This document shows positions 1-5,878 of a DNA stretch of 5,955 bases, in pieces. The first letter of the stretch is position 1. Each line of letters starts with the position of its first letter. Origin of the DNA: Nodosilinea sp. BSH.14 (lineage in GTDB: Bacteria; Cyanobacteriota; Cyanobacteriia; Phormidesmidales; Phormidesmidaceae); assembly GCA_023264315.1 (NCBI GenBank), contig JALQST010000208.1, forward strand, positions 1-5,955, written 5' to 3'. The position numbers and the translations under genes were made by a program. Below the pieces are notes generated by a model that saw nothing but the letters and a program-made list of their open reading frames with translations, did no database searches and was not told where the DNA came from.

Positions 1-1103
1 CCAGGGGGAAGCCAGTTTTCCGTCACAGTCATATCGCCGTGGAGGAGCTTATGTTCGATGCGGTTGCCCGGGCCAATCCGGCTGGCACTATCGATGTGGT
101 AGGAGGGAATGTGGCGCTCGATGGCAATTTCTTGCAGGTGGGTGGTGTTGGAGGAGTTGTAGCCGCCGATGACCACCATCACATCGAGGGTTTCATCCAC
201 CAGTTTAAACATGGCGTCCTGGCGTTCTTGGGTGGCGTCGCAGATGGTATTGAAGCTGAGGAAATGATCGTTGAGGGCTTGGGGGCCATACTTTTTCAGC
301 ATGGTGTGTTCAAACAGCTTGCCAATTTGCTCGGTTTCACCCTTGAGCATGGTGGTTTGGTTGGCAATGCCGATGCGATCCAGATCGGTGTCGGGGTCAA
401 ACCCGGCGGAGCACGCCTTGCCAAAGGTGGCCATGAACTCCTCGCGGTTGCCGCCCTCCAGAATGTAGTTGGCCACGTATTCTGCTTGGTCTAGGTTGAG
501 AACAACCAAATATTTACCCGCAAAGGAACTGGTGGCCACGGTTTCTTCATGGTTGTATTTGCCGTGGATGATGGACGTATGATCTTTTTTCTTGTGCTTT
601 TCCACCGTGTTCCACACCTTAGACACCCAGGGGCAGGTGGTGTCCACAATGGTGCAGCCCTTGTCGTTAAGCAACTGCATTTCCTGTACGCTGGCCCCAA
701 AGGCAGGGAGAATCACCACGTCGCCTTGGCCCACCACCGAGAAATCCTTATCGCCGTTTTTGACCTCAATAAAGGCGACCTTCATCTCCTTGAGACGTTG
801 GTTGACACTGGGGTTATGGATGATTTCGTTGGTAATCCAAATCTGCTCGGTGGGGAAATGCTGCCGAGTTTCGTAGGCCATGGCCACGGCTCGCTCCACC
901 CCCCAGCAAAAGCCAAAGGCCTCCGCCAGTTTGATGGTGACATTCCCCCGGGTGAGGGTGTAGTTCAAAGCCCGGATTTCCTGGATCAGGCCACTGTTAT
1001 ACTCGCTCTGCATTTGGCCCGCCACCTTGTCTCCGTGGCCAAAGCCCTGACGAAAATAGTTTTCGGAATGGTGCAGGGAGCGCTTGAAAGCCTTCGTATC
1101 CAT
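1..1103 (-). CDS. ispH: 4-hydroxy-3-methylbut-2-enyl diphosphate reductase (IspH/LytB), C-terminus cut by window edge
   Basis: IspH is the [4Fe-4S] enzyme of the last MEP-pathway step. It reduces HMBPP to IPP and DMAPP, the precursors of carotenoids, phytol and quinones. Translating the complement from the ATG at 1103 gives 367 codons with no stop before the edge. The three cluster cysteines are visible: C66 in GFCWGVERA, C157 in DTTCPWVSKVW and C288 in NTICDATQERQ. H96 (NEIIHNP) and H185/E187 (NHEET) match substrate-binding and catalytic positions of the family, and the SSN motif is at 317-319 (GGYNSSNTTHLQEIA). The N-terminal extension of about 50 residues before the first cysteine region (MDTKAFKRSLHHSENYFRQG) is typical of the roughly 400-residue cyanobacterial/plant form, so about 35 residues are missing. 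A purine-rich GGGGA lies 7 nt upstream of the ATG. No clear -35/-10 pair was found; TATTCT upstream is a weak -10 candidate. The family is certain; the start is very likely. Confidence 0.96.
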   Translation of the reverse strand, partial: MDTKAFKRSLHHSENYFRQGFGHGDKVAGQMQSEYNSGLIQEIRALNYTLTRGNVTIKLAEAFGFCWGVERAVAMAYETRQHFPTEQIWITNEIIHNPSVNQRLKEMKVAFIEVKNGDKDFSVVGQGDVVILPAFGASVQEMQLLNDKGCTIVDTTCPWVSKVWNTVEKHKKKDHTSIIHGKYNHEETVATSSFAGKYLVVLNLDQAEYVANYILEGGNREEFMATFGKACSAGFDPDTDLDRIGIANQTTMLKGETEQIGKLFEHTMLKKYGPQALNDHFLSFNTICDATQERQDAMFKLVDETLDVMVVIGGYNSSNTTHLQEIAIERHIPSYHIDSASRIGPGNRIEHKLLHGDMTVTENWLPP

Positions 1104-1356
1104 CGGTATTCCCCAGAGTGGCGACACGTTACCTAGAATAACGGGTTGTGCACCGGGTTTTGGCGGGGTCAGCCCAGGAAAATCTCTATGGTTAGGGCAA
1201 AGGTCGCACCCTAGATCGCCACCCATCGCCACCCACAGACGCGGCCCGCCAGCGATCACCTTGGCAGATCTGGGTTCTCGCAAGTCGGACGCGGAGACCG
1301 CGCCCCTACAGGATTTGACCATGTAGGGGTCAGATCGCCTGCCCCTTTGGCAACCT
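1104..1356. other. Intergenic spacer upstream of ispH
   Basis: No convincing gene is seen on either strand. The spacer should hold the ispH promoter, but only a weak TATTCT -10-like element is visible on the minus strand. It also contains a 10-bp tandem duplication (ATCGCCACCC at 1215-1224 and 1225-1234) and the hairpin described separately. A plus-strand open frame across 1084-1326 starts antisense to ispH and has an unprotein-like composition. Confidence 0.5.
1303..1329. repeat. Inverted repeat CCCCTACA / TGTAGGGG
   Basis: A perfect 8-bp inverted repeat has arms at 1303-1310 and 1322-1329 and an 11-nt loop. There is no U-tract on either strand. TGTAGGGG-type arms remind me of dispersed palindromes common between genes in filamentous cyanobacteria, so this may be a genome-wide repeat copy. 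It could instead end transcription of the small ORF or pentapeptide gene before ispH. Confidence 0.55.
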
Positions 1357-1515
1357 CTAGGAAAGCCCGTTGCTGAGGGTTTGCTTCGGGAGGTGTTCTT
1401 TCCACTGTCCGGCGGTGGTGCTGTTGTGGGCATCGAGGATGGTATCGGGGGGTAGTTTTGCCAACAAGCCTAGGGCATGACAGCGATGGCCGATGTACCT
1501 GCCCCCTAGTGTCAT
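1357..1515 (-). CDS. Possible small protein of 52 residues, in frame behind the pentapeptide gene
   Basis: The complement reads from an ATG at 1515 to a TAG at 1357-1359, beginning MTLGGRYIGHRCHALGLLAK and continuing LPPDTILDAHNS, TTAGQWKEHLPKQTL, then SNGLS. The composition is protein-like, with no low-complexity or arginine/proline-rich shadow character. I recognise no family, signal peptide or membrane segment. It lies in the same frame as the pentapeptide gene, directly after that gene's TAA; 13 sense codons separate the TAA from this ATG. No Shine-Dalgarno sequence precedes the ATG. It could be a genuine small gene, a detached C-terminal piece of a once longer protein, or chance. Confidence 0.35.
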   Translation of the reverse strand: MTLGGRYIGHRCHALGLLAKLPPDTILDAHNSTTAGQWKEHLPKQTLSNGLS

Positions 1516-1554
1516 GGGGATTTTTCTAGGGATACCTCGCCAGCCCCAACCGCC

Positions 1555-2395
1555 TTAATTCATGTCGCTGGCATCAAAGGTAATGGCATCCCGGTCGTGG
1601 GCGGGGTTGGTGAGAATGAGCTGCCCCAGATTGACGTGCCACAGATTGGTTTTCTTGAAATTGGCCCCCGCCAGTTGGGCAAAGTCTAGGCAGGCTTCCG
1701 ACAGGTTGGCCCGGAACAGGTTGGCATTTTCCAGGGAGGCATGGCTGAGGTTGGCAAGGCGCAGCACCGCTTCTCGCAGGTCGGCTTCGCTGAGGTCGGT
1801 GCCCTGAAGGGTGGCCCGAAAGAGGTTCGTGCCCACGCAACTGGCCCGGTGCAGGTTCGCCTTCGCGATGTTGGCCCCCATCAGGCTAGCGCTCCTGAGA
1901 TTGGCCAGAGCGAGGTCGGCGTTACAGAGGTTGGAGTAATAGAAGGTGGTTCTCACCAGGTTAGCGGAATGCATAATCGCCTCCCGCATGTCCACGTCGT
2001 AAAAGTTAGACTCGCCCAAATCCGCCGAAGCCAGTAGGGTTTCCTGCATATCGGCTTTATAGAAGTGGGAGTAGCGCAGGTTGGCGTCTGTGAGGTTGGC
2101 AGTGTAAAGATTGGTTTTGTAGAAGTCCACCATGCTGAGGTTAGCCCCGGTGAGATCGGCCATGCAGCGGTCGCAGCGGTACAGGGTGGAGGACTCAAAA
2201 TTGGCCTGAGTGAAAATACTTTCTCGCAGGTTGGCTTCATAGAAGTTGGTGTGGCGAAAATCAATGCCGGGGAGGTTGCGCTTGGGTGAGGTCAGCCCCT
2301 TGGAAGTCTGGCCGCACCTCAGGATTTTCTATCCGCCAGGTGTTCCAGGCGTCAACCCCCTTGTCTAGGATGCTTAGATGCTCAGTGTTAGCCAT
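1555..2395 (-). pseudogene. Pentapeptide-repeat protein gene with a single-base frameshift
   Basis: The gene starts at the ATG at 2395, with AAGGAG (2405-2410 on the complement) 9 nt upstream. It reads MANTEHLSILDKGVDAWNTW, then RIENPEVRPDFQGADLTQA, and then hits a TGA at 2261-2263 after 44 codons. Dropping one base in the GCGC at 2278-2281 restores a 279-residue frame ending at the TAA at 1555-1557. The restored product has an N-terminal cap of about 29 residues, 46 uninterrupted pentapeptides of the A(D/N)LxX type (residues 30-259) in exact register across the repair, and a 20-residue tail ending FDASDMN. Such repeats fold as a right-handed quadrilateral beta-helix; this N-terminal cap is common in cyanobacterial members, whose functions are mostly unknown. 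No signal peptide is visible. The rest of the frame is intact, so the lesion is recent or a sequencing error. An internal ATG at 2163 could give a capless 202-residue product. Confidence 0.9.
2278..2281 (-). other. Frameshift site (one extra base) in the pentapeptide gene
   Basis: After codon 39 (GCG, complement of 2279-2281) one surplus C (complement of 2278) precedes AAC CTC. Removing either the G or the C of this GCGC yields GADLTQA-NLPGIDF and puts all repeats in one frame. The context is not a homopolymer and not a familiar programmed slippery heptamer, so a true indel or a base-calling error is more likely than programmed frameshifting. Confidence 0.85.
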
Positions 2396-2404
2396 TCGCC
2401 AATA

Positions 2405-2410
2405 CTCCTT
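2405..2410 (-). promoter_or_regulatory. Ribosome binding site of the pentapeptide gene
   Basis: The complement reads AAGGAG, 9 nt before the ATG at 2395. It fixes the start of the frameshifted gene upstream of the lesion rather than at the internal ATG at 2163. Confidence 0.7.
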
Positions 2411-2485
2411 GTACAACGCAGGGGGTCAGCGAGGACATCCCGGCGCGGGTGACGATGCCAGTAGGCACGATAGTTTTCAGGTGAC

Positions 2486-2513
2486 GGAATCGGCCCAGGT
2501 ATGGAATCGGCCC
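2486..2513. repeat. Two 11-bp direct repeats, GGAATCGGCCC
   Basis: Identical copies lie at 2486-2496 and 2503-2513, a 17-bp period, about 90-120 bp upstream of the pentapeptide gene start. They could be a regulator's paired half-sites or a small local duplication; nothing in the sequence decides between these. Confidence 0.5.
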
Positions 2514-2679
2514 GATAATGAACCCGTGAGCGGCGGTGGAAGCGGTCGTGTCGGTGACCCGGGGATGGTGCTAGGGCCAGGAAGCAGGGCTCAACCTCAT
2601 CCCTAGGGCTAGAATTTCGCTGGGCGAGAAACACCTTGCCCCTTCATGATGATAGATCGATCCGCCTATCTCCAAGTTT

Positions 2680-2707
2680 CCCCTTATCCCCCGGAGGGGT
2701 AACGGGG
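2680..2707. repeat. Stem-loop CCCC-TTA-t-CCCC / GGGG-TAA-c-GGGG
   Basis: Eleven base pairs (CCCC, TTA and CCCC with GGGG, TAA and GGGG) close over a CGGA tetraloop, with a single bulged base on each side. It lies about 190 bp upstream of the protease start. No poly-U follows on the plus strand, and no gene ends here, so it is not obviously a terminator. It may be a leader-RNA structure, an operator, or a copy of a GC-rich dispersed repeat like the one after cruP. Confidence 0.5.
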
Positions 2708-2716
2708 TAGTCACAT

Positions 2717-2742
2717 ATCGATGCATTTGATCGATGCATTTG
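2717..2742. repeat. Tandem duplication of a 13-mer, ATCGATGCATTTG
   Basis: Two perfect copies abut at 2717-2729 and 2730-2742. Each carries the overlapping palindromes ATCGAT and ATGCAT. The tract sits about 155-180 bp upstream of the protease ATG. It may be a replication-slippage product or a doubled protein-binding site. Confidence 0.75.
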
Positions 2743-2812
2743 AGGGGAATGGGCTTCGGGTCAAGCCGGGGGGCGAGGATCGATGTGGCAATATCCCCAA
2801 ACTGTCACAGCT

Positions 2813-2853
2813 TCGCCATGCCCTCGCCATGGGGCCGCCATAGGGTTTCCCTA
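2813..2853. promoter_or_regulatory. Candidate operator region of the protease gene: direct repeats and a palindrome
   Basis: TCGCCATG occurs at 2813-2820 and again at 2824-2831, 11 bp apart, about one helical turn, as in sites bound by a protein dimer on one face. Ten bases further on is a perfect palindrome, TAGGG-TTT-CCCTA (2841-2853). It is 44 bp before the start codon and abuts an AT-rich stretch (TACATTAAAAGACAA) where a -10 box could lie. The sites do not match the consensus sites I know for NtcA, RpaB (HLR1) or LexA. Function is inferred from position and symmetry only. Confidence 0.35.
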
Positions 2854-2885
2854 CATTAAAAGACAATCCATCATAAGACCGTCTT

Positions 2886-2890
2886 GAGGG
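2886..2890 (+). promoter_or_regulatory. Ribosome binding site of the protease gene
   Basis: GAGGG lies 7 nt before the ATG at 2898. It supports that start over the internal ATG at 2934. Confidence 0.6.
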
Positions 2891-2897
2891 ACTTGCC

Positions 2898-4118
2898 ATG
2901 ACTAAAGCTGAATCCGACCGAACCGCCCGCCCTATGGGCACCGTCACCAAATCCCTGGCGCTGATGTTGCTGGGGGCAGGGGTAGCCACCGTTGGCCCTG
3001 AGGCGGTGGCCGCCCTGGGGTCTTTGGTTCAGCGGCCCGCCGTTGCCTTCCCCAACCAGGCTGACGCGCCTCTGGTGGCCCAGCGCAGCAGTGCCCCCAC
3101 CCTTTCTAACCCCAACCTGATTGCCGACATCGTGCAGGACGTGGGGCCAGCGGTGGTTCGCATTGATGCCTCCCGCACCGTCCAGAGCAACCTGCCACCC
3201 CAGTTCCAAGATCCCATGTTTCGCCAGTTCTTTGGCAATGCCATGCCCCCCGGCGGCGAGCAAATTCAGGAAGGGGTGGGATCTGGCTTTATCACCACAG
3301 CGGATGGCCAAATTATCACCAACGCCCACGTAGTTGAAGGGGCCGACCGCGTCCAGGTGACGCTCAAGGATGGCCGCACCTTCACTGGAGAGGTGATGGG
3401 GGCCGATACCGTGACCGACGTGGCTGTGATTAAAATTGACGCCCAGAACCTGCCCACGGTGCGGCTGAGCAATTCCGACCAAATCCAACCTGGAGAATGG
3501 GTCATCGCCATTGGCAACCCCCTGGGGCTGGATAGCACCGTCACAGCGGGCATTATTAGCGCCACGGGCCGCACCAGCCGCGAGGTGGGCGTCCCCGACA
3601 AACGGGTAGACTTCATCCAAACCGATGCCGCCATCAACCCCGGCAATTCCGGTGGCCCCCTGCTCAACCTCAATGGCGAGGTGATCGGCGTCAATACCGC
3701 CATCATCCAGGGGGCTCAGGGGTTAGGATTTGCCATCCCCATCAACACCGTGCAGCGCATTAGCACCCAGCTCATCCAAACCGGACGGGTCGAACACGCC
3801 TACCTCGGCATCCAAATGGTGACGCTCTCCCCAGCGGTGAAGGACAACATCAACACCAGCCCGAACAGCCCCTTCCGCGTGGACGATACCGAGGGCGTCC
3901 TGATTGCCCAGGTCGTGCCTAATTCTCCGGCAGCCCAATCCGGACTGCGGGCTGGGGATGTAATCACCGCTATCGAAGGCCAAAGCGTGAAGGACGGATC
4001 CGAAGTGCAGCGGGTGGTGGAACAATCCACCGTGGGCCAACCCCTCACCCTCACCCTGCGCCGCAACGGTCAGGAACAAACCGTCACCGTCCGCCCCGGC
4101 AACCTGCCCACTCCCTAA
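2898..4118 (+). CDS. Deg/HtrA-family serine endoprotease (HhoA/HhoB/HtrA type), one PDZ domain
   Basis: This 406-residue trypsin-like protease acts on unfolded or damaged proteins in the cell envelope. A hydrophobic stretch at about residues 16-40, after a short charged start, is a signal sequence or membrane anchor, so the protein is probably periplasmic or lumenal. The protease domain covers about residues 72-285, with a catalytic triad of H144 (TNAHVV), D174 (TDVAVIKID) and S251 (NPGNSGGP). The GNPLGLDSTVTAGIIS and GLGFAIPIN segments are characteristic of Deg enzymes. One PDZ domain follows at about 298-398, including the TEGVLIAQVVPNSPAAQSGL and GDVITAIEG segments. The length fits the three cyanobacterial paralogs HhoA, HhoB and HtrA, which I cannot tell apart from sequence alone. 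In Synechocystis these overlap in heat and high-light tolerance. All catalytic residues are present. A GAGGG ribosome-binding site precedes the ATG, and cruP follows on the same strand 107 bp later. Confidence 0.95.
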   Translation: MTKAESDRTARPMGTVTKSLALMLLGAGVATVGPEAVAALGSLVQRPAVAFPNQADAPLVAQRSSAPTLSNPNLIADIVQDVGPAVVRIDASRTVQSNLPPQFQDPMFRQFFGNAMPPGGEQIQEGVGSGFITTADGQIITNAHVVEGADRVQVTLKDGRTFTGEVMGADTVTDVAVIKIDAQNLPTVRLSNSDQIQPGEWVIAIGNPLGLDSTVTAGIISATGRTSREVGVPDKRVDFIQTDAAINPGNSGGPLLNLNGEVIGVNTAIIQGAQGLGFAIPINTVQRISTQLIQTGRVEHAYLGIQMVTLSPAVKDNINTSPNSPFRVDDTEGVLIAQVVPNSPAAQSGLRAGDVITAIEGQSVKDGSEVQRVVEQSTVGQPLTLTLRRNGQEQTVTVRPGNLPTP

Positions 4119-4129
4119 CGCCCTCCCGC

Positions 4130-4170
4130 CATCGCGGTGGCCCTCCGGGGCAGACGCGGCCACCAGGATG
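4130..4170 (+). terminator. Hairpin after the protease gene, possible terminator
   Basis: CATC (4130-4133) pairs with GATG (4167-4170), and GGTGGCC (4136-4142) pairs with GGCCACC (4158-4164). A 2x2 internal loop separates the stems and the terminal loop has 15 nt. It starts 11 nt after the protease stop codon. No U-run follows, so it is not a classic intrinsic terminator; it may protect the mRNA end or attenuate read-through into cruP. Confidence 0.4.
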
Positions 4171-4225
4171 CCGTTAGGATGAAGGTCTACCCACGTTCCG
4201 CCCCCATGGATGGGCCTAATTCCCG

Positions 4226-5779
4226 ATGTCCCTGTCGTTAACGGAAACCCTGCTGGCCCCTTTGGTGGGCAACCCCCTGGCCGGATTAGCCCAGGCCGAT
4301 GACCTCTGGCGGCGCTACCGCACGGGGAATGTGCCCCAGACGGAGGTGGTGCAGACCTTGGATGAGGGTCTGGGGGAGGTGGAGTGGGATGTGGTGATTT
4401 GCGGCAGCACCTTGGGGGTGTTGTTGGCGGCGGGGCTGGCCCAACTGGGCTGGCGGGTGGCGTTAATTGAGCGGGGCATGTTACGCGGACGGGATCAGGA
4501 GTGGAACATCTCCCGGCGGGAACTGGCGGCCTTGGTCAACCTGGGCCTGCTCACCGAGGCGGAGTTGGAGCAGGTGATCGCCTCGGAATACAACCCGGCC
4601 CGGATTCAGTTTGGCACGGGCGATCCGCTGTGGGTGAGGGATGTGCTGAATGTAGGCGTCGATCCGGTGGTGCTGCTGGAGATCCTGAAGCAAAAATTTT
4701 TGGCGGCGGGAGGGAAACTCCTGGAAAACACCGCCTTTGCCGGGGCCGTGGTGCATCCCGATGGGGTGCAGGTCAACGCGGGGCCAGGGTTGACCACGCG
4801 GCTGATGGTGGATGCCATGGGGCATTTTTCCCCGGTGGCGCGGCAGGCTAGGGGCAACCAGCGGCCCGATGCGGGGTGCCTGGTGGTGGGCACCTGCGCT
4901 GAGGGGTTCCCCCACAACGACAGCGGCGATTTAATCGTCTCCTTCACCCCCATTCGCCATCAGTGCCAGTATTTTTGGGAAGCCTTTCCGGCCCGGGATG
5001 GCCGCACCACGTACCTCTTCACCTACGTGGATGCCGACCCCCGACGGCTGAGCCTGACGGAATTGTTTGAGGACTACTGGACGCTGCTACCGGAGTATCA
5101 GCAGGTCAGCCTAGACAACCTAACCGTGAAGCGGGCCTTGTTTGGCTTTTTTCCGTGCTATCGCCACAGCCCCTTGCGCTACCCCTGGGGCCGCACCCTG
5201 GCGGTGGGGGACAGCAGCGGCCACCAGTCTCCCCTCAGTTTTGGCGGCTTTGGGGCCATGATCCGCCACCTCCAGCGGCTCACGGAGGGCATTCACGACG
5301 CCCTCACCAGCGATTGCCTCGATGCCAAAGCGCTGGGGCAGCTTCAGCCCTACCAGCCCAACCTGTCGGTGACGTGGCTGTTCCAAAAATCCATGAGCGT
5401 GGGGATGGATCAAACCCTGCCTGACCAGCGCATCAACACCCTGTTAGCCACCATTTTTGCCGACATGGCCGGACTAGGAGACGCCACCCTCAAGCCCTTT
5501 TTGCAGGATGTGGTGCAGTTCCCTCCCCTGGCCAAAACCCTGCTAGTAACGGGCTTCAAGCATCCGGCCCTGGTGGCGCAAATTATTCCCCAGGTGGGCA
5601 TGCCAACGTTGCTAGGCTGGCTGCGGCACTACGGCAGCCTCGCCGGATACAGCGCCCTCGCCCCCCTACTTCAGACCGTCAAACCCGCTGCGGATGCGCT
5701 CTCCCCCGTTCAGCGATACTATATCCATCGTTGGGTAGATGCGCTTTCCTACGGCAGCGGCCAGGACTACCACGGCTAG
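4226..5779 (+). CDS. cruP: Lycopene cyclase paralog CruP (FAD-dependent oxidoreductase fold)
   Basis: The product has 517 residues. A Rossmann-type dinucleotide motif lies at 56-82 (DVVICGSTLG ... ALIERG, E82), followed by the CruA/CruP signature EWNISRREL (92-100). Later come GDPLWVRDVLNVGV, VDAMGHFSP (about 195-203), QYFWEAFPA, TTYLFTYVD and the flavin-binding block AVGDSSGHQSPLSFGGFG (326-343). The order and wording of these blocks fit CruP of cyanobacteria and plants better than the longer CruA. CruA is a lycopene cyclase; CruP keeps little or no such activity and is associated with limiting reactive oxygen species and beta-carotene-related stress. No signal peptide is seen. An in-frame TAA at 4217-4219 makes ATG 4226 the earliest start, but there is no Shine-Dalgarno sequence. 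It may share transcripts with the protease gene. Uncertainty is mainly CruP versus another CruA-family paralog. Confidence 0.87.
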   Translation: MSLSLTETLLAPLVGNPLAGLAQADDLWRRYRTGNVPQTEVVQTLDEGLGEVEWDVVICGSTLGVLLAAGLAQLGWRVALIERGMLRGRDQEWNISRRELAALVNLGLLTEAELEQVIASEYNPARIQFGTGDPLWVRDVLNVGVDPVVLLEILKQKFLAAGGKLLENTAFAGAVVHPDGVQVNAGPGLTTRLMVDAMGHFSPVARQARGNQRPDAGCLVVGTCAEGFPHNDSGDLIVSFTPIRHQCQYFWEAFPARDGRTTYLFTYVDADPRRLSLTELFEDYWTLLPEYQQVSLDNLTVKRALFGFFPCYRHSPLRYPWGRTLAVGDSSGHQSPLSFGGFGAMIRHLQRLTEGIHDALTSDCLDAKALGQLQPYQPNLSVTWLFQKSMSVGMDQTLPDQRINTLLATIFADMAGLGDATLKPFLQDVVQFPPLAKTLLVTGFKHPALVAQIIPQVGMPTLLGWLRHYGSLAGYSALAPLLQTVKPAADALSPVQRYYIHRWVDALSYGSGQDYHG

Positions 5780-5810
5780 GTTCAGGAAATCGCAAAGCCT
5801 CCGGAAGACC

Positions 5811-5853
5811 TCACCCCCAGCCCCTTTCCTAGAAGGGAGGGGGGAGCCGGAAG
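5811..5853. repeat. GC-rich dispersed-repeat-like hairpin after cruP
   Basis: The tract TCACCCCCAGCCCCTTTCCT with its partner folds into a 10-bp stem (5821-5830 with 5834-5843, two G-U pairs, AGA loop). CCGGAAG occurs on both sides, at 5801-5807 and 5847-5853. The wording CTCACCCCCAGCCCC...GGGGAGCCGG resembles intergenic palindromes repeated many times in filamentous cyanobacterial genomes. It begins 32 bp after the cruP stop and could also end cruP transcription, though no U-run follows. Confidence 0.6.
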
Positions 5854-5878
5854 CTTTCCTTACTTAAACGGCCCCTTG

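Larger units (their letters stand above)
2396..2897. other. Divergent intergenic region between the pentapeptide gene and the protease gene
   Basis: These 500 bp hold no convincing gene. Open frames on the minus strand here are short, lack ribosome-binding sites and look arbitrary in composition. The region must contain the promoters of both flanking genes, but I could not find a pair of consensus -35/-10 boxes with proper spacing for either. It is rich in small ordered motifs: 11-bp direct repeats (2486-2513), a stem-loop (2680-2707), a tandem 13-mer (2717-2742), four ATCGAT palindromes (2656, 2717, 2730 and 2779) and two candidate operators close to the protease start. Confidence 0.6.

Noticed and set aside
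39..1136. Long plus-strand open frames opposite ispH
   Set aside because: The minus strand encodes a full set of IspH motifs; the plus frames are antisense shadows with histidine/glycine-rich, unfamiliar sequences.
1084..1326. Plus-strand 80-codon open frame in the spacer upstream of ispH
   Set aside because: It starts antisense inside ispH, has no ribosome-binding site, and reads as arbitrary Pro/Arg/Ser-rich sequence.
1506..1526. CCCC...GGGGATTTTT hairpin-plus-T-run on the plus strand
   Set aside because: It has only a 4-bp stem, and no plus-strand gene ends nearby, so it is not a credible terminator.
1741..2289. Repetitive plus-strand open frames rich in 'EVG' and 'QVG' patterns
   Set aside because: The periodicity is the complement of the pentapeptide repeats on the minus strand, not an independent repeat protein.
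1555..2395. 46 pentapeptide units read at DNA level as a CRISPR or tandem DNA array
   Set aside because: The DNA units are degenerate at 15-bp periodicity and explained by protein repeats; there are no identical repeats with unique spacers.
2374..2634. Minus-strand 86-codon open frame upstream of the pentapeptide gene
   Set aside because: It overlaps the pentapeptide start in another frame, has no ribosome-binding site, and resembles no family; AAGGAG fits the ATG at 2395 instead.
2871..3706. Minus-strand open frames opposite the protease gene
   Set aside because: The plus strand carries an intact HtrA triad and PDZ domain; these are GC-rich shadow frames.
4481..5601. Open frames on both strands within cruP
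   Set aside because: They overlap conserved CruP blocks in other frames and have biased, unstructured composition.
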